Position numbers and translations under genes: made by a program. DNA of 6,186 nucleotides from Gammaproteobacteria bacterium (GTDB lineage Bacteria > Pseudomonadota > Gammaproteobacteria > GCA-001735895), in NCBI GenBank assembly GCA_027293245.1, contig JAPUFZ010000042.1:1-6186 (forward strand), written 5' to 3'. Position 1 is the first letter of the stretch; each line of letters opens with the position of its first letter. Below, one piece after another: positions 1-6,186 of this stretch. The notes beneath the pieces are model-generated. The model was not told the DNA's origin and did no database searches. It worked only from the letters and a program-made list of their open reading frames with translations.

Positions 1-46
1 CGAGACCGGTAGCATAGACATTAACAACATCAAAAGTAGGAATAAT
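1..46. other. Spacer downstream of yhdP, cut by the window edge
   Basis: These bases follow the yhdP stop codon in the direction of transcription. On the minus strand an open frame begins with ATG at 30-28 and runs to the edge as MLLMSMLPVS, with further in-frame ATGs at 21-19 and 15-13. No Shine-Dalgarno sequence precedes them, and ten residues match nothing I recognise. In related genomes a nitrilase-family gene or tldD often follows yhdP, but these residues do not let me confirm either. No terminator hairpin is visible here. Confidence 0.3.
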
Positions 47-3000
47 TTATTTATCGACATTAGGTTCAATTTTCTTCAACTCGATTTTTTTCACCAGGTC
101 CAACTGGGGATCATCCCAGGTACCAGTCACCCGATACTCGACCTCGATGCTCTTGTCGATGACATCCTTGAAAAGGTTTTGTAACAACAACAATCCCCAG
201 CCCACCGAGGTTCCAACGGCGAGGGCACCTACCACCGGCAGAGTACTCCTGATTCTTGGGATGATGATCAACTTTTGGTCGTAATCGCGTGCGAGCAACC
301 CGGTTCTACCCGATATTCTAATTTTTGCCGATGGACCTTTCATGCTGGTATTACTGGTATAAAGGTTTTCGCCCTCAATTGTATAGGTGCCGGTTATTTT
401 ATCAAAATCCATGCCTTCAAGCAGCACATCTTTAAAATCCAGTGATAAACGCCTGGGCAACGCACTCAAACTCATCAGGCCGACAATGCGCCCCGATCCC
501 GGATCAACATTTTTGAGAACGCCTTTGGTCAGTTCAAGCCTGGCGTCACCGACCAGACTTTCCCAATCCAGATGCAACAATTCTCCGCTCCACCTCACCT
601 GGCCATCCAGATTGACTTCACCATTGAGCAATGCATCTCCAAGACCAAGGGCAGCCATGGTTTGTCCCAGCTCCTGGCCGGTGATCGATATGTTAACGGC
701 CGAACGGTGTTGCTTTGTGTCCGTCGTATATTGCCAGGTGGCGCTCGAACTCAGTAAAACCTTATCGTGACGAAAAGCCAGTTTATCAATGGTTAGCTCA
801 TCGTCGTCTATTCGGGTGTCTAGCTGTAGATCGGTAAATACCATATTATCATAAGACAGAAGCTTACTGTGTAAGCGCAGATTGAATAAATCCTGTGGTA
901 TCAAACCCGTCGATTCAGAATCTGACTCGCTGGATTGAAGTCTGAGATACTCAAGATTAGCCACTATCGGCTGCGTCGAGGAATGTTGTAAGGGTAAATC
1001 GATTTTGCCTTTTAGCATCGATGATTCAATATCCGCGCTAAAACCGGCAGGACTCCGTCTCATATTCAGATATAAATCGGTCAAATCGTTACCGAAAATC
1101 GATGTCGACTTCACTTCGAGATCAATGCCGTCCATGAGCGCCATTAAATCAGCGGCACTCGCTCCTTCCGACTCGATTCGGGATTGATAATAATCAATCC
1201 ATTCATCAAGTGGTAGCTGTCGCAGCGTTCCGTAAACTTTGATGCCCGGCGAAGTTTTGGCCCTGATCGGCGTTGAAAAACCCAGGCCAAGAGTATGCAG
1301 CCGGTAACCTCCCCGGTTATCGGCCTTAATCCTGCCTCGCGCCTTTATGTTGGAACCATAATGAAGATTGAAGTCAATCCAGTCATTGTCAAAAATCGAA
1401 ACCTGCAGCGTTGCGGGACGACTGGATTGGCCTGCCTTGCTGAAGGGTATGGGGAATAAAATTTCAGTGTCCAGCAGGTTGCTGTTTGCGTTTATTTGAA
1501 CTATCGGGCCCAGATTACGCGCTGGATTATTGGCTATCCCCAACTTGACCTGCCAGTCGCTGCTTCCTTGGAAACCAGATTTCAGATAATCCGGTAACAG
1601 GACCAGCATCTTCTGTGATTTTATATGTCCCCTGGCCTGAACTATGGTTTGATCGTTCTTGTGATCCGTACCAATATCAACCACGACTGGATCACCGAAA
1701 AAATTGGCTTCCATCGCCTTAGCCATCAGGCTTTGCTCGGTAATTTGTAATTCACCGTTGATGCCCGTCAAATCCAGTCCCCAGGCCGGTGCCTGAAAAG
1801 CACTATTTTTAAAGCTCAGTTTGATATCCACCGTGTTGGCTTTGTTTTGGTCACTTATTGGCAGTAAGATTCCGATCCGTGCCTTTACCGACCCCTTAAT
1901 ATTACGAAGTTTTTTTGAGATCGATTCATACTTCGCACCGACCGGCGTTTTAATCCAGGTTTGCACCGCAGCTTTTGTTGAAGAGTCGACATCGACATGG
2001 ACTTTGATCTCGACATGCTGGAAATCAGCAATCGAAATATTCGCGCTGCCATTTTCAATACCATCATAACTGACTGTATCAAGCGCTACATCCACCCCTA
2101 GATTATGAAAAACCACCCGGCCTGCACCATTGCGGGCGATTGCCCATTTGGGATCGAACATAACTTCCGCATTTTCTACCCCAAAGTCGACTACCAGTTC
2201 CCCGGCCCTGTTTTTAACCAGTGTTTTTATATGTCTCAGGAGCCCGTGGTATAGCAGGTCGCCCGCGGCAACATCGGCTGCCCTGATTCCCTGATCCACC
2301 CAGTCTACGGCTTTCTTAGGCATTAGCTTAACCGGTACATACTTTGAAGTACTGCTACCTATGGCATTGGCAAATTTGGCACGCAGGTATAAAAATGGTT
2401 TATCTGCCTGATTTACTTCCATCCAGACTCTACCCTCGACCCCGAGGTCTTTATTGGTGACCTCGAATGAGGGTATCGACATCAAAAAATCTTTATCGAT
2501 CAGGCTGGCGTAGGCCTTCAATTTAAATACTTCAATTTCAAAAGGTGCTCGAAACTGGTCGGCAAAGTCCAGCATCATTTGGCTGCCACCCAGTTCCAGG
2601 CCTGCATTTTTCTTGCCTATGACAAACGAGCCACCCAGATTACTGAAACCGGGGATTCCATTTACCGGTCGCATGGCGATATTACCGGCATTTGCGGTGA
2701 CTAGAAGATTGTCGATATCATTCGGCTCAAAGCTAAACCAGACGTTGGTGAGCTGTCCCTGTAATTCGCTTTGTTGCAGGGTGTTCGCTAGCTTAGCGGG
2801 TAAAATTCTCTGGTCGAACACGCTCAGATTGTACAATTCAAAAACATCCACCCACCCTTCAATTCGCGTTTGCCCGGTATTGGTAGCAATCCTGATCTCA
2901 GAATTGAATGGCCTTAAAACCTTGTTGTCCATCTGCAAATCGTCAATTTGAACGCTGATAGTCCAGCGTCCCTGGCTTTGCCGTACACTAATCTGGCTGG

Positions 3001-3862
3001 ACAGAGCAAAATCAAACGCTTCATTTCCCTGTTCAGTCTGCACTAACCCCTGTTTTACCGATACACTACCGTCTAATTCGACAATTTGGTTTCCGAGCAA
3101 ATTTATCCAGAACTCACCGCTGAGTTCAGCCGCCTGTAAAGCAAATGTATTTATGTCGAATAGTTCGGCAAAGCGTACCAGCTCAAGACGGCTAGACTTC
3201 AGGTAAACCTGGCTATGATCCGGTTTGACAATTGATTTAATAGTGAGTTGACCACCCAGTGGGTCGGGCAGATCAGTTACCAGTTTCAGGTGAAAAGAAT
3301 CATCGTGCTGTTGCAGGTCGAGCTGTACCCGGTCAATTTGATAATTTTGCCCACTGGTTTGATCGAATATGACCAGCTGCTTCAATTCAAGATCAAGATA
3401 ATACGGAAATTGCGAAATCAAGCTTGCGAAACTGGTTTTGGAGCCTCTATCTCCGGCACCAGTTAAACTAAACCCGTTTAACCACCATTGTCCGCGCCTG
3501 TCTTTCCTGAAGTTCAGATTTTTAATCGAACCGGATATTTCACTTATCGACAGCGTTTGCAACCAGAGACTTTTGATCAGATCGAGTTCCACCGCCATTT
3601 CGTCAATAGATAGTGGCTGGTCTCGGTTGGGAAGCACTAGCGAAGCATTTTCCAGTCGCAAGATCGGGTTAAACCGGTTCCAGTCACCCTGAATACCGAC
3701 AAAGCTAATACCAGATGACACTTCACTTGCCAGCCAACTTTTGATCCCAGCCTCGAAATAATCGATATTTGCAAGACTAACGCGCAATCCAACCACCACC
3801 AGGGCGAGCAGGACCAACGTCCATGACAATAGTCGCGTAATGATTCGAATCAGATAAGCCAT
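47..3862 (-). CDS. yhdP: YhdP, AsmA-like envelope phospholipid transport protein
   Basis: YhdP is an inner-membrane-anchored periplasmic protein of the AsmA-like/TamB group. In E. coli it works with TamB and YdbH, partly redundantly, to carry phospholipids to the outer membrane. The 1271 residues match the usual length of about 1270. One N-terminal membrane anchor lies at about residues 11-31 (LLSWTLVLLALVVVGLRVSLA), followed by a long beta-rich periplasmic region of the YhdP central (DUF3971) and AsmA C-terminal types. The C-terminal family signature is clear: PGSGR at 1121-1125, PRRL at 1136-1139, LDF at 1141-1143, DYDQ at 1193-1196, a hydrophobic stretch at about 1208-1228 and a final EYRVTGTW at 1242-1249. 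The ATG is chosen because it directly precedes the anchor; a weak GAG lies six bases upstream. The gene starts 24 bases after rng, which suggests the same transcript. The lysine-rich tail after residue 1258 is probably variable. The frame is intact, with no truncation. Family assignment is firm; the transport role is carried over from E. coli. Confidence 0.95.
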   Translation of the reverse strand: MAYLIRIITRLLSWTLVLLALVVVGLRVSLANIDYFEAGIKSWLASEVSSGISFVGIQGDWNRFNPILRLENASLVLPNRDQPLSIDEMAVELDLIKSLWLQTLSISEISGSIKNLNFRKDRRGQWWLNGFSLTGAGDRGSKTSFASLISQFPYYLDLELKQLVIFDQTSGQNYQIDRVQLDLQQHDDSFHLKLVTDLPDPLGGQLTIKSIVKPDHSQVYLKSSRLELVRFAELFDINTFALQAAELSGEFWINLLGNQIVELDGSVSVKQGLVQTEQGNEAFDFALSSQISVRQSQGRWTISVQIDDLQMDNKVLRPFNSEIRIATNTGQTRIEGWVDVFELYNLSVFDQRILPAKLANTLQQSELQGQLTNVWFSFEPNDIDNLLVTANAGNIAMRPVNGIPGFSNLGGSFVIGKKNAGLELGGSQMMLDFADQFRAPFEIEVFKLKAYASLIDKDFLMSIPSFEVTNKDLGVEGRVWMEVNQADKPFLYLRAKFANAIGSSTSKYVPVKLMPKKAVDWVDQGIRAADVAAGDLLYHGLLRHIKTLVKNRAGELVVDFGVENAEVMFDPKWAIARNGAGRVVFHNLGVDVALDTVSYDGIENGSANISIADFQHVEIKVHVDVDSSTKAAVQTWIKTPVGAKYESISKKLRNIKGSVKARIGILLPISDQNKANTVDIKLSFKNSAFQAPAWGLDLTGINGELQITEQSLMAKAMEANFFGDPVVVDIGTDHKNDQTIVQARGHIKSQKMLVLLPDYLKSGFQGSSDWQVKLGIANNPARNLGPIVQINANSNLLDTEILFPIPFSKAGQSSRPATLQVSIFDNDWIDFNLHYGSNIKARGRIKADNRGGYRLHTLGLGFSTPIRAKTSPGIKVYGTLRQLPLDEWIDYYQSRIESEGASAADLMALMDGIDLEVKSTSIFGNDLTDLYLNMRRSPAGFSADIESSMLKGKIDLPLQHSSTQPIVANLEYLRLQSSESDSESTGLIPQDLFNLRLHSKLLSYDNMVFTDLQLDTRIDDDELTIDKLAFRHDKVLLSSSATWQYTTDTKQHRSAVNISITGQELGQTMAALGLGDALLNGEVNLDGQVRWSGELLHLDWESLVGDARLELTKGVLKNVDPGSGRIVGLMSLSALPRRLSLDFKDVLLEGMDFDKITGTYTIEGENLYTSNTSMKGPSAKIRISGRTGLLARDYDQKLIIIPRIRSTLPVVGALAVGTSVGWGLLLLQNLFKDVIDKSIEVEYRVTGTWDDPQLDLVKKIELKKIEPNVDK

Positions 3863-3876
3863 CAGATACTCAATTT

Positions 3877-3898
3877 GTGCCGAAGCCTAAACCGGCAC
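3877..3898 (-). repeat. Small inverted repeat across the rng stop codon
   Basis: GTGCCG at 3877-3882 is the exact reverse complement of CGGCAC at 3893-3898, with ten bases between. The rng stop codon (TAG at 3889-3887) lies in the loop. In the minus-strand transcript the 6-bp GC-rich stem ends 14 bases before the yhdP ATG, just ahead of its weak GAG ribosome binding site. No T run follows, so it is not a standard intrinsic terminator. It may affect yhdP translation or mRNA stability, or be a chance dyad. Confidence 0.4.
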
Positions 3899-5377
3899 CA
3901 CATCATAGGTTTCCTGCGAAAAGTGGGCTTCTACCTGAAGCTTGACCGGAATTTTCATAAAAGTTTCGAGTTCAGCCAGACTGGTGGCTTCCTCGTCAAG
4001 CAGGCGGTCGATCACGTCCTGGTTGGCCATCACCAGTAATTGCTGTACTTCATCATAAAGACGTGCAGTGCTTAAAATTTCACGGAAAATTTCGAAGCAT
4101 ACCGTCTCCGTGGTCTTGTGAGATCCACGCCCATGACAGGTGAGGCAGGTCTCACACAATACATGCTCAAGACTTTCGCGCGTGCGTTTACGAGTCATTT
4201 CCACCAGACCGAGTGGTGAAACTTCACAAACCTGCGTTTTGGCATGATCCTTGGCCAGGTATTTTTCCAGCGATTTCAACACCTGCCGTTTATGCTCCAC
4301 CTGCTCCATGTCGATGAAATCGATAATGATAATACCGCCCAGATTGCGCAAGCGCAGTTGGCGCGCAATGGCTAGCGAAGCTTCCATATTGGTTTTAAAG
4401 ATGGTTTCTTCCAAATTTTGATGCCCGACAAAAGCACCGGTATTGATATCGATGGTAGTCATCGCCTCGGTCTGATCGATAATCAGATATCCACCCGATT
4501 TCAGGCTTACCTGGCGTGCCAGAGCGCGTTGAATTTCATCGTCGATATTGTGCATATCAAATATCGGACGCTCACCCGGATAATGTTCAATTTTTGCCGG
4601 CAAGTCCGGGATGTAACGATCTGAAAAATCAATCATCTTTTGATAGCTTTCTCTTGAATCAACCTTTACCAGACTGGTTTCCTTTCCTACCATATCCCGC
4701 AATATGCGTATCGACAATGGCAAATCTTCATGAACTATGTTGCCGGGTTTGATGTTTTCGCCAAGCTCCAGTAATGAATCCCATAAGCTAAACAAGAAAT
4801 TGAGATCACGATGAAGCTCTTCTTCTTCGACACCTTCGGCGGCAGAGCGCACTATGCATCCCCCGCGTTGGTTTTCAATCAGGCACTCGGTGAGTAATGC
4901 TCGTAATCTCTCACGCTCCAGCTCATCCTCAATCTTCACGGAAATTCCGATCAGAGAAGAATTGGGCATGTATACCAGGTAGCGTGAGGGTACCGAAATG
5001 CTAGTGGTGAGGCGGGCTCCCTTGGTACCCAGTGGGTCTTTCACTACCTGCACTAACAAAGTCTGGCCTTCGTGTAATAATTCGTTGATTACCGGGCGCG
5101 GAATGTTCTCATCGCTATCGGCATCAGCTTCGGCATCGCCCTTGCCGGCGTCGATATCTGAAACATGCAAAAATCCCGCTTTTTCGAGACCTATGTCGAC
5201 AAAGGCTGCTTCCATCCCCGGTAACACCCGGTTTACCTTGCCTTTATAAATATTACCGACGATACCGCGGCTCCCCTGCCTTTCTATGCTGACTTCCTGC
5301 AGGGCGCCATTTTCAACGACTGCTACACGGGTCTCCTGGGGCGTGATATTAACGAGAATTTCTTCACTGATAATCAT
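3887..5377 (-). CDS. rng: Ribonuclease G (RNase E/G family endoribonuclease)
   Basis: RNase G is a cytoplasmic endonuclease that cuts single-stranded AU-rich RNA with a preference for 5'-monophosphate ends. In E. coli it matures the 5' end of 16S rRNA and helps degrade some mRNAs. The protein has 496 residues (489 in E. coli) and lacks the long C-terminal scaffold of RNase E. An S1 RNA-binding domain spans about 38-128 (GNIYKGKVNRVLPGMEAAFVD), with an acidic loop at about 76-93. The 5'-sensor region is at about 172-182 (IVRSAAEG). Metal-binding catalytic residues are D310 and N312 in TIDINTG and D353 in IIDFIDM, equivalent to D303, N305 and D346 of RNase E. The zinc-link cysteines C408, C411 and C414 lie in CETCLTCHGRG. 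The start ATG overlaps the maf TGA as ATGA. The nearest AAGG is only two bases upstream, so translation is probably coupled to maf. The start also aligns with the E. coli N-terminus (LVN-TP-ETRVA). All key residues are present. Confidence 0.97.
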   Translation of the reverse strand: MIISEEILVNITPQETRVAVVENGALQEVSIERQGSRGIVGNIYKGKVNRVLPGMEAAFVDIGLEKAGFLHVSDIDAGKGDAEADADSDENIPRPVINELLHEGQTLLVQVVKDPLGTKGARLTTSISVPSRYLVYMPNSSLIGISVKIEDELERERLRALLTECLIENQRGGCIVRSAAEGVEEEELHRDLNFLFSLWDSLLELGENIKPGNIVHEDLPLSIRILRDMVGKETSLVKVDSRESYQKMIDFSDRYIPDLPAKIEHYPGERPIFDMHNIDDEIQRALARQVSLKSGGYLIIDQTEAMTTIDINTGAFVGHQNLEETIFKTNMEASLAIARQLRLRNLGGIIIIDFIDMEQVEHKRQVLKSLEKYLAKDHAKTQVCEVSPLGLVEMTRKRTRESLEHVLCETCLTCHGRGSHKTTETVCFEIFREILSTARLYDEVQQLLVMANQDVIDRLLDEEATSLAELETFMKIPVKLQVEAHFSQETYDVVPV

Positions 5378-5955
5378 GACCTTAACACTGCAATTCCTGC
5401 CCGTTTCAAAAGTTCGGCAGTTTCAAACAAAGGTAGTCCCATCACCGATGAATAACTACCCTCCATATTATCGATAAAAACGGCCGCCTTACCCTGTATC
5501 GCGTAGGCGCCTGCCTTGTCCAGTGGTTCATCACCAGAGCAATAGGCCTCTATCTCGCCTTCATCCAACGGGCGGAAGCTCACCTGGCTCACCGACAATC
5601 TCACCTGGAGCTCGCCTCGATATTTCAAAGCAACAGCGCTGAGTACCTGATGTTGCCTGCCCGACAATTTTGCCAATATTCGTCGACAGTCTGGAATGTC
5701 TGCCGGCTTACCAACAATATTACCATCAATACTAATTATAGTATCTGCAGCAAGTACCGGAGCGATTTTTGTTGAAGCGGAAATCAAATCCTCACCGGCA
5801 TTGGCTTTATTCCCCGCTATTCGGCAAACGTATGACTCGGCAGACTCGTTCGCCAGTAACGACTCGTCGATGTCGACCGGCAGGGTTTTGAATGCTACCC
5901 CTATCTGCCGTAACAGTTCAGCTCGTCGCGGAGAGTTTGAAGCAAGAAAAATCAT
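5374..5955 (-). CDS. maf: Maf/YhdE nucleoside triphosphate pyrophosphatase (dTTP/UTP type)
   Basis: Maf proteins hydrolyse nucleoside triphosphates to monophosphate and pyrophosphate; the YhdE branch acts on dTTP, UTP and modified pyrimidine nucleotides. They are thought to clean the nucleotide pool, and overproduction blocks septum formation in some bacteria. The 193-residue length is typical. The N-terminal substrate loop SNSPRRAELL is at residues 6-15, acidic DIDES at 28-32, K50 in AGNKANAG, the catalytic aspartate D71 in AADTII, K83 in GKP, and LSGRQHQV at 97-104. The motif DKAGAYAIQGKAA at about 146-158 points to YhdE rather than YceF, which lacks the IQG triplet here. The protein ends in the usual SYSSVMGLPLFET block (167-179). 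The ATG immediately precedes the conserved IFLASNSPRR. An AGGA lies ten bases upstream and sits inside a long inverted repeat. The stop overlaps the rng start by four bases. As in E. coli, the gene stands directly before rng. Confidence 0.95.
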   Translation of the reverse strand: MIFLASNSPRRAELLRQIGVAFKTLPVDIDESLLANESAESYVCRIAGNKANAGEDLISASTKIAPVLAADTIISIDGNIVGKPADIPDCRRILAKLSGRQHQVLSAVALKYRGELQVRLSVSQVSFRPLDEGEIEAYCSGDEPLDKAGAYAIQGKAAVFIDNMEGSYSSVMGLPLFETAELLKRAGIAVLRS

Positions 5956-5964
5956 AAATCTAGA

Positions 5965-6021
5965 ATCCTGGGAAACTCAGTTGGAACGCATCTTTTTCAA
6001 GCCAACTGAGTTTCCCGGGAT
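5965..6021 (-). repeat. Long inverted repeat overlapping the maf ribosome binding site
   Basis: GGGAAACTCAGTTGG at 5970-5984 is a perfect reverse complement of 6002-6016, separated by 17 bases. After one mismatch (5969/6017) pairing resumes for four more base pairs (5965-5968 with 6018-6021), giving 20-position arms with a single mismatch. In the minus-strand transcript the promoter-distal arm ends in AGGAT, which is the maf Shine-Dalgarno sequence, and the outer AUCC of the other arm pairs with it. After the stem comes TCTAGATTT and then the maf ATG. There is no long T run on either side, so this does not look like an intrinsic terminator in either direction. It may be a translational control hairpin, a processing site or a small dispersed repeat. 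Confidence 0.85.
5966..5969 (-). promoter_or_regulatory. Shine-Dalgarno sequence of maf
   Basis: On the minus strand the bases read AGGA, ten bases before the maf ATG. This is the only good match near the start and supports the chosen start codon. It falls in the outer part of a long stem, paired with AUCC from 6021-6018, so its access to ribosomes may depend on whether that hairpin forms. Confidence 0.6.
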
Positions 6022-6084
6022 AATAACCCAAAAACCTGAAGCTCGCCTGAACCCGGGCCTGATCGGGGAAAAAGTTGACCCCTT
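6022..6084 (-). other. Remainder of the rlmH-maf gap, with short direct repeats
   Basis: This non-coding stretch follows the rlmH stop codon. Read on the minus strand it carries TCAGGC at 6062-6057, TCAGGC at 6050-6045 and TCAGGT at 6039-6034, spaced 12 and 11 bases apart. Next to the rlmH stop is GGGGTCAACTTTTTCCCC, whose GGGG and CCCC could form only a 4-bp stem. TTATTAT at 6026-6020 resembles a -10 box, but I see no convincing -35 at the right distance. I cannot assign a promoter for maf. Confidence 0.35.
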
Positions 6085-6186
6085 TTATTCGCGATGATAA
6101 GGATGACCCTTTAGCAATGTCCAGGCACGATAGATTTGCTCAATAAGCACCACACGTACCAGCGCATGTGGCATAGTCATGCGGCC
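6085..6186 (-). CDS. rlmH: RlmH, 23S rRNA pseudouridine-1915 N3-methyltransferase (C-terminal part)
   Basis: RlmH is a small SPOUT-family enzyme that methylates N3 of pseudouridine 1915 in helix 69 of 23S rRNA on the assembled 70S ribosome, using S-adenosylmethionine. Only the last 33 residues are in the window, and the 5' part continues past the right edge. They read [20 protein letters not shown], then [13 protein letters not shown] and TAA. PHALVRV, the EQIYRAW helix and the terminal HPYHRE are hallmarks of this family: the C-terminal trefoil-knot end that contributes to cofactor and substrate binding. The frame is open to the window edge. rlmH is often preceded by rsfS (ribosome silencing factor), which would lie outside this window. 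It is followed by a 129-base gap before maf, so readthrough into maf is possible, since no clear terminator intervenes. Confidence 0.95.
   Translation of the reverse strand, partial: GRMTMPHALVRVVLIEQIYRAWTLLKGHPYHRE

Noticed and set aside
387..770. 127-codon plus-strand open frame inside yhdP
   Set aside because: It lies opposite a strongly conserved part of YhdP, and its composition looks like an antisense shadow with no ribosome site or recognisable motif.
1885..2082. 65-codon minus-strand open frame within yhdP in another frame
   Set aside because: It is a low-complexity Ser/Met/Arg-rich read of yhdP sequence in a shifted frame, with no support as a gene.
5965..6021. Intrinsic terminator between rlmH and maf
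   Set aside because: The stem is long enough, but no T run follows it on either strand (TCTAGATTT on the minus strand, AATAACCC on the plus strand), and it overlaps the maf ribosome site.
6017..6029. GGGATAATAACCC mini-dyad and TTATTAT as a maf promoter -10
   Set aside because: The stem is only 3 bp, and no suitable -35 hexamer lies about 17 bases upstream. It is noted only as a possible competitor of the larger stem.
5696..6097. 133-codon plus-strand open frame across maf and the intergenic gap
   Set aside because: It is antisense to the well-conserved maf frame, resembles no family I know, and its extension over the gap runs through the inverted repeat.
1..6186. Defence system, prophage, CRISPR array or other accessory island
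   Set aside because: The window is almost fully filled by four recognised housekeeping genes, with no spaced repeats, integrase, transposase gene or composition shift.

Overview
The window is a stretch of ordinary gammaproteobacterial chromosome. All four genes lie on the minus strand, so transcription runs from the right edge to the left: rlmH (3' end only), maf/yhdE, rng and yhdP. Protein similarity to the E. coli counterparts, as I remember them, is strong: RlmH ends in HPYHRE, RNase G keeps long near-identical blocks around its catalytic aspartates, and YhdP is full length. The maf-rng-yhdP order is the same as in E. coli. Base composition looks moderate and even, with no sign of a transferred island. 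I would not name a genus.

Layout from right to left. Positions 6186-6085 hold the last 33 codons of rlmH, a 23S rRNA methyltransferase. Positions 6084-5956 are the only sizeable non-coding gap (129 bases). It contains a long near-perfect inverted repeat that overlaps the maf ribosome binding site, three short direct repeats, and a motif that may be a repeat remnant. Positions 5955-5374 are maf, a nucleotide pyrophosphatase. It overlaps rng (5377-3887, ribonuclease G) by the four bases ATGA. After a 24-base gap comes yhdP (3862-47), a very large AsmA-like envelope protein. The last 46 bases hold no gene I can identify.

The tight spacing suggests one transcript for maf, rng and yhdP, possibly extending from rlmH. 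The products do different housekeeping jobs: ribosome modification, nucleotide-pool sanitation, RNA processing and outer-membrane lipid supply. Their grouping is conserved synteny rather than one pathway.

I looked for an undescribed system and did not find one among the genes. The most interesting signal is the rlmH-maf intergenic hairpin, which could mask the maf Shine-Dalgarno sequence. A weaker dyad spans the rng stop codon just upstream of yhdP.
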